Assembly: GCA_002104905.1 (NCBI GenBank)
Contig: MCFE01000812.1
Span: 1 to 33,829 of the forward strand
Direction of reading: 5' to 3'
Length of the DNA stretch: 33,829 bases
Source of the DNA: Basidiobolus meristosporus CBS 931.73
Lineage: Eukaryota; Basidiobolomycota; Basidiobolomycetes; Basidiobolales; Basidiobolaceae
Program-made: the position numbers and the translations under genes
Shown here: positions 1 to 7,000 of the stretch, in pieces
How positions within the stretch are numbered: position 1 is the stretch's first letter
Layout of the letters: each line of letters begins with the position of its first letter
Notes under the pieces: generated by a model
What the model was told of the DNA's origin: nothing
Database searches by the model: none
What the model saw: only the letters and a program-made list of their open reading frames with translations

Positions 1-80
1 TGCTCGTTGCCAATGGCACTGCCTACATTCTCCTTGACGGCACCAGAGGCGGCTTTGACGTTAGCGTTGAACTTGTCCAT
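1..80 (-). CDS. CsbD-like gene A, N-terminal part only (cut by window edge)
   Basis: The first 26 codons of a CsbD-like protein, starting at the ATG at 80..78 and running off the left edge. The visible residues (MDKFNANVKAASG, then the first GNEQ motif) are identical to copies B, F and H. Its sequence aligns base for base with copy E at an offset of 2820 bp, which makes it the left member of the first duplicated block. It is driven by face 2 of the A-B promoter, with a CATAAATA box at 160..153. Its 3' end and poly(A) signal lie outside the window, so I cannot tell whether the gene is intact. Confidence 0.88.
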   Translation of the reverse strand, partial: MDKFNANVKAASGAVKENVGSAIGNE

Positions 81-420
81 AGTGTTGTTGGATCGGAGTT
101 GATTTGAGGATGTGAGAGTTGAATGATAGTGAGAATGTCTCGCAACGGTAAGTATTTATGGGGAAACAATCCCGAAGAATGACGCAGTGGAATCAATCGC
201 GCTTACTCCATCCATGATGTCATCCTGGTGTTCATTAGCCATAGTTGGTAGACAGATTAATTGTTTCATTAGGGTTCACGTACCGGCACATTGCCTTGGT
301 TACTAGGTTGCGTCACTTACCGTTATATGGGGAAGCCATCAGCATTCAGTTTAGTATATATATACGCTTGCAATACAACCTCTGCAAACACATTCAAACC
401 AACACCGATCTAACAACACT
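81..420. promoter_or_regulatory. Shared bidirectional promoter A-B
   Basis: The 340 bp between the divergent ATGs of A and B. The B side (face 1) carries TATATATATA at 355-364, 57 bp before the ATG, with an AT/CA-rich leader. The A side (face 2) carries CATAAATA on the minus strand at 160..153. Between them are TTGCGTCA at 308-315 (TGACGCAA on the other strand) and TGACGCAG at 180-187, both resembling ATF/CREB-type bZIP sites. Position and repetition in the four pairs are seen; factor identity is inferred. Confidence 0.75.
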
Positions 421-711
421 ATGGACAAGTTCAACGCTAACGTCAAAGCCGCCTCTGGTGCCGTCAAGGAGAATGTAGGCAGTGCCATTGGCAACGAGCA
501 AATGCAAGCTGAAGGCAAGGCCAGAAGAGCCGAAGGGAATGCCGAGTACAAAAAAGCCCAGGCAGAAGGGTATGCTCAAGGTGCCAGCGAGAAGCTCAAG
601 GGCAATGTCAAGAACACTGTTGGTTGTGCCATTGGCAACGAGCAAATGGAAGCTGAAGGAAAAGCTGGCCGTGTCAAAGGAGAGGCTCGTATGGAGGCGA
701 ATTCCCAATAG
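421..711 (+). CDS. CsbD-like (Hmp1-like) small stress protein, copy B
   Basis: A 96-residue, very hydrophilic protein rich in Ala, Glu, Gly and Lys, with no signal peptide or membrane segment. It has two CsbD-type modules, residues about 9-34 and 57-82, each ending in GNEQM(Q/E)AEGKA; the GNEQM motifs at 24-28 and 72-76 are exactly 48 residues apart, so the protein is an internal duplication. Bacterial CsbD is a general-stress protein of unknown biochemistry, and fungal members are often annotated as mismatch and cruciform DNA-recognition protein Hmp1. A stress or DNA-structure role is therefore inferred, not shown. The ATG is chosen because the TATA box lies 57 bp upstream and all copies share this start. 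The protein ends in SQ, a feature shared only with F. AATAAA lies at 761-766. There are no introns. Confidence 0.9.
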   Translation: MDKFNANVKAASGAVKENVGSAIGNEQMQAEGKARRAEGNAEYKKAQAEGYAQGASEKLKGNVKNTVGCAIGNEQMEAEGKAGRVKGEARMEANSQ

Positions 712-1192
712 AAATCGAACGCAGCTTCATTCGTACACACTGTAAATTACTTCTTTTCCAAATAAATCAGCGTAGCTATTGTACCAATAATCCTTTTGCA
801 TAATTGACATATTGAAAGTTTATCTACGATTGTAAATATGGGAACAAGCCAGGTGAATTAATTTGCCCAACTACTGGTGTTTACACGTTTTGATAGCTCC
901 TTCTACCTTATAAACTACGACTGTGGAATCGCCTCTGCAGACACGACGCGTTAAATGCCGCATTAAACCAAGATTGCCGCAAAATAGCTGGATGGTCTCA
1001 CAGCTCCGCGTATTTGTGAGCATCTCGAGAATGATGTACTAGTTTTTGACACCGGGGCTTCCAACTCTTCCGCTGATCCCGATTAGACCTAGAAAATATC
1101 TATGTAGCATATTTGCTCAACTAAGAGTAATTCGCGAGTTTTATTATCCCTCAACATAAGGTATATACACAGCGTGTAAGTAAAATGCACTT
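712..1192. other. Convergent 3' intergenic region B-C
   Basis: Holds the 3' ends of B (AATAAA at 761-766) and C (AATAAA on the minus strand at 1145..1140). It is nearly identical to 3535-4004 between F and G except for small changes, including an 11-bp length difference near 950 (3765 in the second copy). I see no gene in it. Confidence 0.75.
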
Positions 1193-1483
1193 CTAATTGG
1201 AATTGGCCTCCATCCGGGCTTCTCCCTTGACACGGCCAGCCTTTCCTTCGGCTTCCATTTGCTCGTTGCCAATGGCACAGCCAACAGTGTTCTTGACATT
1301 GCCCTTGAGCTTCTCACCGGCACCCTGAGCATACCCTTCGGCCTGGGCCTTTTTGTATTCGGCATTCCCTTCGGCTCTTCTGGCCTTGCCTTCAGCCTGC
1401 ATTTGCTCGTTGCCAATGGCACTGCCTACATACTCCTTGACGGCACCAGAGGCGGCTTTGACGTTAGCGTTGAACTTGTCCAT
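1193..1483 (-). CDS. CsbD-like small protein, copy C
   Basis: A 96-residue copy with the same two GNEQM modules as B. It differs at Asn18 (Tyr here) and Ser56 (Gly here) and ends in SN. An open frame continues upstream to 1657, but the ATG at 1483..1481 is preferred because it matches all other copies and lies 57 bp from TATATATA at 1547..1540. C is driven by face 1 of the C-D promoter, whereas its positional counterpart in the second block, G, is driven by face 2. The C 3' flank matches the G 3' flank, so promoter and 3' region have been reshuffled across the coding sequence. The poly(A) signal is at 1145..1140. Confidence 0.9.
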   Translation of the reverse strand: MDKFNANVKAASGAVKEYVGSAIGNEQMQAEGKARRAEGNAEYKKAQAEGYAQGAGEKLKGNVKNTVGCAIGNEQMEAEGKAGRVKGEARMEANSN

Positions 1484-1824
1484 AGTGTTGATAGATCGGT
1501 GTTGGTTTGAATGTGTTTGCACTGGTTGTATTGCACGCGTATATATACCAAACGGACCATTGATGGCTTTCGCACTTGATGGTAAGTGACGCAACCTAGT
1601 AACCAAGGTAATGTGCCGGTAGGTGAACCCTAATGAAACAATTAATCTGTCTACCAAATATGGCTAATGAGCACCAGGGTGACATCATGGATGGAGTAAG
1701 CGCGATTGATTCCACTGCGTCATTCTTCTGGATTGCTTCCCATAAATACTTACCATTGCTTCGAGACAGTCTCAACTATCATTACACTCTCACATCCTCA
1801 AATCAACTCCGATCCAACAACACT
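1484..1824. promoter_or_regulatory. Shared bidirectional promoter C-D, inverted relative to the other three
   Basis: The 341 bp between the ATGs of C and D. Reading left to right it starts with the face 1 leader and TATATATA (1547..1540), then TGACGCAA (1587-1594), and ends with the CATAAATA box (1741-1748) and face 2 leader. In A-B, E-F and G-H the order is the opposite. The whole intergenic segment is therefore reverse-complemented relative to its duplicate at 4296-4638, while the flanking B-C and F-G sequence is in the same orientation. Confidence 0.85.
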
Positions 1825-2115
1825 ATGGACAAGTTCAACGCTAACCTCAAAGCCGCATCTGGTGCCGTCAAGGAGAATGTAGGCAGTGTCATTGGGAACG
1901 AGCAAATGCAAGCTGAAGGCAAGGCCAGAAGAGCCGAAGGGAATGCCGAGTACAAAAAGGCCCAGGCAGAAGGGTATGCTCAGGGTGCCAGTGAGAAGCT
2001 CAAGGGCAATGTCAAGAACACTGTTGGCTGTGCCATTGGCAACGAGCAAATGGAAGCCGAAGGAAAGGCTGGCCGTGTCAAGGGAGAAGCCCGGATGGAG
2101 GCCAATTCCAATTAG
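1825..2115 (+). CDS. CsbD-like small protein, copy D
   Basis: A 96-residue copy with changes Val8 to Leu and Ala22 to Val. The frame is open upstream to 1633, but CATAAATA at 1741-1748 lies inside that extension and the shared ATG at 1825 is used. D is the only plus-strand copy driven by face 2. Its 3' region after the stop (TAGAGATGTATTCC) is unlike that of H, its positional counterpart. AATAAA lies at 2162-2167. D and E are convergent. Confidence 0.9.
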   Translation: MDKFNANLKAASGAVKENVGSVIGNEQMQAEGKARRAEGNAEYKKAQAEGYAQGASEKLKGNVKNTVGCAIGNEQMEAEGKAGRVKGEARMEANSN

Positions 2116-2609
2116 AGATGTATTCCATGGGAAAATAATGTATATATTTGCTGGTAAAATCAATAAATTTTGTCAGTTCCAACACTCCATTTTCTACACG
2201 CGTGTAATCAATTCGATCAAAGAATATGCTGATAGCCGTAGTCAATTTTGGTGGACTATCAGAAGTGGTGATTTGGTCAAATTTAGTGTTGAGGGGCCTT
2301 GAATGCCAAACCGATTACTGTGATTTGCTTGCTGATTTAGCTGGATCATTATTGATGAATAATCTTGGCAATCTCATCATCACCTTTCAAGAAGCGCACA
2401 AAGTCAAACTCTAGCTAATCATGTATTTATGTCGTACGTGCTATTATAAGACTAGTGCATTATGCAGCAGAAAAGAAAATGACATTGAGTAAATGTAAAA
2501 GCTTTTATTCGAGCAGGTATAATGGTTGCTATACAGCCTAAAATACAATATGGATGGGGTTGAAGTGATTTCGCAATGGATATACACCATGTTTTATAAA
2601 AATATACAT
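2116..2609. other. Convergent 3' intergenic region D-E
   Basis: Contains the D poly(A) signal (2162-2167) and the E poly(A) signal on the minus strand (2509..2504). The stretch just downstream of E (about 2560-2609) is related to that downstream of H and, more distantly, to those of C and G. The middle (about 2200-2480) matches nothing else in the window and I see no convincing gene there. Confidence 0.6.
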
Positions 2610-2900
2610 CTAATTGGAATTGGCTTCCATCCGTGCATCTCCCTTGACACGGCCAGCCTTTCCTTCGGCTTCCATTTGCTCGTTGCCAATGGCACAGCCA
2701 ACAGTGTTCTTGACATTGCCCTTGAGCTTCTCACTGGCACCTTGAGCATACCCTTCTGCCTGGGCCTTTTTGTACTCGGCATTCCCTTCGGCTCTTCTGG
2801 CCTTGCCTTCAGCTTGCATTTGCTCGTTGCCAATGGCACTGCCTACATTCTCCTTGACGGCACCAGAGGCGGCTTTGACGTTAGCGTTGAACTTGTCCAT
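2610..2900 (-). CDS. CsbD-like small protein, copy E
   Basis: A 96-residue copy with one distinctive change, Glu88 to Asp. It is the duplicate of A at an offset of 2820 bp and is driven by face 2 of the E-F promoter, with CATAAATA at 2984..2977. The open frame continues upstream to 3065, but the start at 2900..2898 is supported by the box position and by all other copies. The poly(A) signal is at 2509..2504. Its 3' untranslated sequence resembles that of H although E and H use opposite promoter faces. Confidence 0.9.
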   Translation of the reverse strand: MDKFNANVKAASGAVKENVGSAIGNEQMQAEGKARRAEGNAEYKKAQAEGYAQGASEKLKGNVKNTVGCAIGNEQMEAEGKAGRVKGDARMEANSN

Positions 2901-3243
2901 AGTATTGATAGATCGGAGTTGATTTGAGGATGTGAGAGTGTAATGATAGTTGAGACTGTCTCGAAGCAATGGTGGGTATTTATGGGAAACAATCCAGAGG
3001 AATGATGCAGTAGAATCAATCGCGCTTACTCCATCCATGATGTCACCCTGATGTTCATTAGCCATATTTGGTAGACAAATTAATTGTAACTCTAGGGTTT
3101 ACGTGCTAGCATATAACCTTGGTTACTCGGTTGCGTCACTTACCGTTATATGGGGAAGCCATCAGCATTCAGTTTAGTATATATATACGCTTGCAATACA
3201 ACCTCTGCAATCACATTCAAACCAACACCGATCTATCAACACT
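2901..3243. promoter_or_regulatory. Shared bidirectional promoter E-F
   Basis: A 343-bp divergent promoter in the same orientation as A-B. Face 2 (CATAAATA at 2984..2977) serves E, and face 1 (TATATATATA at 3178-3187) serves F. TTGCGTCA is at 3131-3138. The TGACGCAG motif seen at 180-187 is TGATGCAG here (3004-3011), a C-to-T type change. Confidence 0.75.
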
Positions 3244-3534
3244 ATGGACAAGTTCAACGCTAACGTCAAAGCCGCCTCTGGTGCCGTCAAGGAGAATGTA
3301 GGCAGTGCCATTGGCAACGAGCAAATGCAAGCTGAAGGCAAGGCCAGAAGAGCCGAAGGGAATGCCGAGTACAAAAAGGCCCAGGCCGAAGGGTATGCTC
3401 AGGGTGCCAGTGAGAAGCTCAAGGGCAATGTCAAGAATACTGTTGGCTGTGCCATTGGCAACGAGCAAATGGAAGCCGAAGGAAAGGCTGGCCGTGTCAA
3501 AGGAGAGGCTCGTATGGAGGCCAATTCCCAATAG
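3244..3534 (+). CDS. CsbD-like small protein, copy F
   Basis: 96 residues and identical at the protein level to copy B, including the SQ ending; the DNA differs by scattered substitutions, several of them shared with copies D, G or H. This mosaic suggests gene conversion among the array. It is the duplicate of B at an offset of 2823 bp. TATATATATA lies 57 bp before the ATG, and AATAAA is at 3584-3589. Confidence 0.9.
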   Translation: MDKFNANVKAASGAVKENVGSAIGNEQMQAEGKARRAEGNAEYKKAQAEGYAQGASEKLKGNVKNTVGCAIGNEQMEAEGKAGRVKGEARMEANSQ

Positions 3535-4004
3535 AAATCGAACGCAGCTTCATTCGTACACACTGTAAATTACTTCTTTTCCAAATAAATCAGCGTAGCT
3601 ATTGTACCAATAATCCTTTTGCATAATTGACATATGGAAAGTTTATCTACGAATGCAAAAATGGGAGCAAGCCAGATGCATTAATTTGCCCAACTACTGG
3701 TGTTTACACGTTTTGATAGCTCCTTCTACCTCATAAACTACGACTATGGAATCAACTCTGCAGACAATGTCGCATTAAGCCAAGATCGCCACAAAATAGC
3801 TGGATGGTCTCACAGCTCCGCGTATTTGTGAGCATCTCGAGAATGATGTACTAGTTTTTGACACCGGGGCTTCCAATTCTTCCGCTGATCCCGATTAGAC
3901 CTAGAAAATATCTATGTAGCATATTTGCTCAACTAAGAGTAATTCGAGAGTTTTATTATCCCTCAACATAAGGTATATACACAGCATGTAAGTAAAATGC
4001 ACTT
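3535..4004. other. Convergent 3' intergenic region F-G, duplicate of B-C
   Basis: Aligns almost end to end with 712-1192. It carries the F poly(A) signal (3584-3589) and the G poly(A) signal on the minus strand (3957..3952). This shared flank fixes the register that shows the C-D promoter is flipped relative to G-H. I see no gene in it. Confidence 0.8.
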
Positions 4005-4295
4005 CTAATTGGAATTGGCCTCCATCCGGGCTTCTCCCTTGACACGGCCAGCCTTTCCTTCCGCTTCCATTTGCTCGTTGCCAATGGCACAGCCAACAGT
4101 GTTCTTGACATTGCCCTTAAGCTTCTCACTGGCACCCTGAGCATACCCTTCGGCCTGGGCCTTTTTGTACTCTGCATTCCCTTCGGCTCTTCTGGCCTTG
4201 CCTTCAGCTTGCATTTGCTCGTTGCCAACGGCACTGCCTACATTCTCCTTGACGGCACCAGAGGCGGCTTTGACGTTAGCGTTGAACTTGTCCAT
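4005..4295 (-). CDS. CsbD-like small protein, copy G
   Basis: A 96-residue copy with Ile23 to Val. It is driven by face 2 (CATAAATA at 4379..4372). The frame is open upstream to 4433, but the shared ATG at 4295..4293 is used. Its 3' flank is the same as that of C, and C uses the other promoter face. The poly(A) signal is at 3957..3952. Confidence 0.9.
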   Translation of the reverse strand: MDKFNANVKAASGAVKENVGSAVGNEQMQAEGKARRAEGNAEYKKAQAEGYAQGASEKLKGNVKNTVGCAIGNEQMEAEGKAGRVKGEARMEANSN

Positions 4296-4638
4296 AGTAT
4301 TGATAGATCGGAGTTGATTTGAGGATGTGAGAGTGTAATGATAGTTGAGACTGTCTTGAAGTAATGGTGGGTATTTATGGGAAACAATCCAGAGGAATGA
4401 TGCAGTAGAATCAATCGCGCTTACACCATCCATGATGTCACCTTGATGTTAATTAGCCATATTTGGTAGACAGATTAATTGTATCTCTAGGGTTTACGTG
4501 CTAGCATATAACCTTGGTTACTCGGTTGCGTCACTTACCGTTATATGGGGAAGCCACCAGCATTCAGTTTAGTATATATATACGCTTGCAATACAACCTC
4601 TGCAATTACATTCAAACCAACACCGATCTATCAACACT
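4296..4638. promoter_or_regulatory. Shared bidirectional promoter G-H
   Basis: 343 bp, same orientation as A-B and E-F. CATAAATA for G is at 4379..4372, TATATATATA for H at 4573-4582, and TTGCGTCA at 4526-4533. It is closest to the E-F promoter; shared variants include the CTCGG just before the TTGCGTCA box. Confidence 0.75.
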
Positions 4639-4929
4639 ATGGACAAGTTCAACGCTAACGTCAAAGCCGCCTCTGGTGCCGTCAAGGAGAATGTAGGCAG
4701 TGCCATTGGTAACGAGCAAATGCAAGCTGAAGGCAAGGCCAGAAGAGCCGAAGGGAATGCAGAGTACAAAAAGGCCCAGGCCGAAGGGTATGCTCAAGGT
4801 GCCAGTGAGAAGCTCAAGGGCAATGTCAAGAACACTGTTGGCTGTGCCATTGGCAACGAGCAAATGGAAGCCGAAGGAAAGGCTGGCCGTGTCAAGGGAG
4901 AGGCGCGGATGGAAGCCAATTCCAATTAG
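4639..4929 (+). CDS. CsbD-like small protein, copy H
   Basis: 96 residues with the consensus sequence of copies A to H and the SN ending. It is driven by face 1 of the G-H promoter (TATATATATA at 4573-4582). AATAAA lies at 4977-4982. It is the last member of the homogeneous block; the next copies, I and J, are clearly more diverged. Like all copies A to H it has a single cysteine at residue 69 in the second module. Confidence 0.9.
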   Translation: MDKFNANVKAASGAVKENVGSAIGNEQMQAEGKARRAEGNAEYKKAQAEGYAQGASEKLKGNVKNTVGCAIGNEQMEAEGKAGRVKGEARMEANSN

Positions 4930-5464
4930 AAGTGTATATTTTAAAACGTAGTGTATATTGATTACTGACGCAATTAAATAAATCCCTTTATCATTAACAA
5001 ATTAGATAATGATTTGGTCAGTGCCATTGTGAATAACAGGGTTCGTAGTTGTGAATAAGGGCCAGGTTGATGGAAAATTTACAGTTTGTTCCTTGTACTG
5101 CAGCTAGTTTGCTTGTATTTGTGTAGGAATACATTATTCCTTTCCCTGTCAGAATTTTAAAACAAACCTTTCTATCAAATCCTCGTTCTGGATGCATGTC
5201 TCGGATGTTAATTTGGGTGAGGCTACTACTACCTTGAGAAAGCTATGTGGTAGTGCCGTAGTATTTTTCCATAATTCATACAGGTGATAATGATGCACCT
5301 GATGTGCCGCACCATATTCTCTGGCAATTATCGGCTTTCGGTAAAATGCTTGCGAAAAGATGAGTTTGGATACAAGATATTATTAATGTAAACTCGAGTC
5401 CTCGGAATACTTAGAATGATAATATAAGGAATATTAGGGCACTTTATTTACATCAGGGGTGGAT
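4930..5464. other. Convergent intergenic region H-I
   Basis: Contains the H poly(A) signal (4977-4982) and the I poly(A) signal on the minus strand (5449..5444). The rest has no long open frame that I can support and no match elsewhere in the window. It marks the right limit of the 2.82-kb duplication. Confidence 0.6.
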
Positions 5465-5755
5465 TCAATTGGAGTTGGCGCTCATGCGGGCATCCCCTTT
5501 GGCACGACCTGCCTTGCCCTCAGCCTCCATCTGCTCATTGCCTACTGCACTACCAACAGTATCCTTGACATTTCCCTTGAGCTTCTCACCAGCTCCCTGG
5601 GCGTATCCTTCAGCTTGGGCTTTCTTATATTCAGCATTGCCCTCGGTTCTGGTGGCCTTGCCTTCAGCTTGCATCTGCTCGTTGCCGAAAGCACTTCCTA
5701 CGTTTTCCTTGACAGCACCGGTGGCGGACTTGATATTAGCGTTGACTTTATCCAT
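5465..5755 (-). CDS. Diverged CsbD-like small protein, copy I
   Basis: 96 residues with the same two-module layout and 48-residue repeat spacing, but with Val4, Ile8, Ser10, Thr12, Phe23, Thr35, Thr37 and other changes relative to A-H. Residue 69 is Ser instead of Cys, and the stop is TGA instead of TAG. A TATAAATA box lies at 5813..5806, about 50 bp upstream of the ATG, and TGACGTT at 5854-5860. The frame is open upstream to 5878, beyond the box, so the shared ATG is chosen. It shares most of its differences with J, so I and J form a second subfamily. Confidence 0.9.
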   Translation of the reverse strand: MDKVNANIKSATGAVKENVGSAFGNEQMQAEGKATRTEGNAEYKKAQAEGYAQGAGEKLKGNVKDTVGSAVGNEQMEAEGKAGRAKGDARMSANSN

Positions 5756-5880
5756 GTTTGTGGTGAGAGAGGAATGATACGACTTCTGGCTAGTCGGAAG
5801 TAGAGTATTTATATGGTGCAGGATTGGATTGGTCATCATCGATGAGAGCGCAGTGACGTTCGATTTGAGGTAGTTCACGT
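5756..5880 (-). promoter_or_regulatory. Promoter of copy I
   Basis: TATAAATA on the minus strand at 5813..5806 and a TGACGTT motif at 5854-5860. Spacing to the ATG is similar to the face 1 promoters of the array. Confidence 0.55.
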
Positions 5881-6239
5881 GAAATTGGTCACCTCAGGTA
5901 GGAATCCCATCCTAATCATCTTCCATTTACTAGGTGGGGATCTAATGGATGATCGAATGCTGAAGTTTAAACGATAAACTGATCAACGTTATCCAGCGTA
6001 TGTACCAGCTGTAGATTTATGGTTACAGGGACGGGAGCAATATGGGTGAAACGCTACTTTACCTGTAACAATGAGAATATATAGCTGATGTTGCATATTT
6101 GTTTACACTTTTAATTGGTCGGCTTTGTGAACATCTTCAAATGTGAAATATGTAGGGAACCAAGATGGCTAATTTACTTACTGTTTGGAGTTTGCCCTCA
6201 TACAAACATCTCCTTAGGCATATTTGCTCATTGGCTACT

Positions 6240-6480
6240 CACTACTAACGCGGTTGATAGTCGGTTGTCTAACGTAAAATGACGTTTGATAGAGGAAATT
6301 CATTTAATGCTCTGATTCATGACGTCAGCATGGAAAAATCGGGTTACTATCTGTCTGAATGCTGGATTCGTCGCATGGATTAATTTTATTCCACTTTCGT
6401 AATGGTTCCCCAATAAATCGCTATATATAAATATATATATAGACTTAGCTCAGTAAGAGTCAGTGTCTGTTGACAAACTA
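6240..6480 (+). promoter_or_regulatory. Orphan promoter-like segment pointing towards the 3' end of J
   Basis: Between I and J lies a plus-oriented set of elements like those of the array promoters: TGACGTTT at 6280-6287, the palindrome TGACGTCA at 6320-6327, and a long TATA-like run at about 6422-6442. No CsbD-like gene follows on the plus strand; instead J lies there in the opposite orientation. If active, it would read antisense into J. It may be the remaining half of a divergent promoter whose plus-strand gene was lost. Activity is inferred. Confidence 0.4.
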
Positions 6481-6564
6481 CGTGTAAACCAAATCTTGCA
6501 CACAACCCGTAGCAAACTTGGGAATTCTCAGAAACAGTTTATTTACAACACTTGAAAGGGTCGT

Positions 6565-6852
6565 TTATGAGTTAGCATCCATGCGGGCATCTCCTTTGGC
6601 ATGGCCAGCTTTGCCCTCAGCCTGCATTTGCTCATTGCCGATGGCACTGCCTACAGTGTCCTTCACATTTCCCTTCAGCTTCTCACCAGCTCCCTGGGCG
6701 TATCCTTCAGCTTGGGCTTTCTTATATTCAGCATTACCCTCGGTTCTGGTGGCCTTGCCTTCAGCTTGCATCTGCTCGTTTCCAAATGCGCTTCCTACGT
6801 TTTCCTTGACGGCTCCGGAGGCGGACTTGAGATTGGCATTGATTTTATCCAT
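6565..6852 (-). CDS. Diverged CsbD-like small protein, copy J
   Basis: 95 residues, one shorter than the others because it ends ANS with TAA. It belongs to the same subfamily as I (Ser10, Phe23, Thr35, Thr37, Ser69) with its own changes Ile4, Leu8, Gln77, His84 and Asp92. TATATAAA lies at 6928..6921, about 70 bp before the ATG, and TGACGTTT at 6967-6974. The poly(A) signal is at 6543..6538. J follows I on the same strand as a separate unit with its own promoter, not as an operon. Confidence 0.9.
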   Translation of the reverse strand: MDKINANLKSASGAVKENVGSAFGNEQMQAEGKATRTEGNAEYKKAQAEGYAQGAGEKLKGNVKDTVGSAIGNEQMQAEGKAGHAKGDARMDANS

Positions 6853-7000
6853 GGTTAAGTTAGTATGAAGTACTCAGAGTAAGAGTGGGTTATTTGATCC
6901 CTCACAGCCGGTCGTAGACTTTTATATAGTGATGTGCTTGATGGGTCATCAGTGATGACTGTTAAGTGACGTTTGGTGTGCTAGTCACCTTGTGACTAAC
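6853..7000 (-). promoter_or_regulatory. Promoter of copy J
   Basis: TATATAAA on the minus strand at 6928..6921, with TGACGTTT at 6967-6974 further upstream. This is the last promoter-like segment before the CpG-poor repeat region begins. Confidence 0.55.

Larger units (their letters stand above)
1..4929. repeat. 2.82-kb tandem duplication of two divergent gene pairs
   Basis: Window position 1 aligns with 2821, and the order A-B-C-D corresponds to E-F-G-H at offsets of 2812-2823 bp. Coding sequences, the A-B and E-F promoters and the B-C and F-G intergenic regions are all nearly identical. Two departures are visible: the C-D promoter is inverted relative to G-H, and the sequence beyond the D stop differs from that beyond the H stop. 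Confidence 0.85.

Noticed and set aside
1633-1824. In-frame N-terminal extension of D (and similarly E, G and C) through the shared promoter
   Set aside because: The frames are similar between D, E and G, but copy A has a one-base length difference that breaks the frame, the TATA-like box lies inside the extension, and every copy has the same MDK start.
351-5803. Many antisense frames of 60-120 codons across the CsbD-like copies
   Set aside because: They lie exactly opposite the real coding sequences and recur because the genes are repeated; their leucine-rich products are what the reverse strand of this gene reads as.
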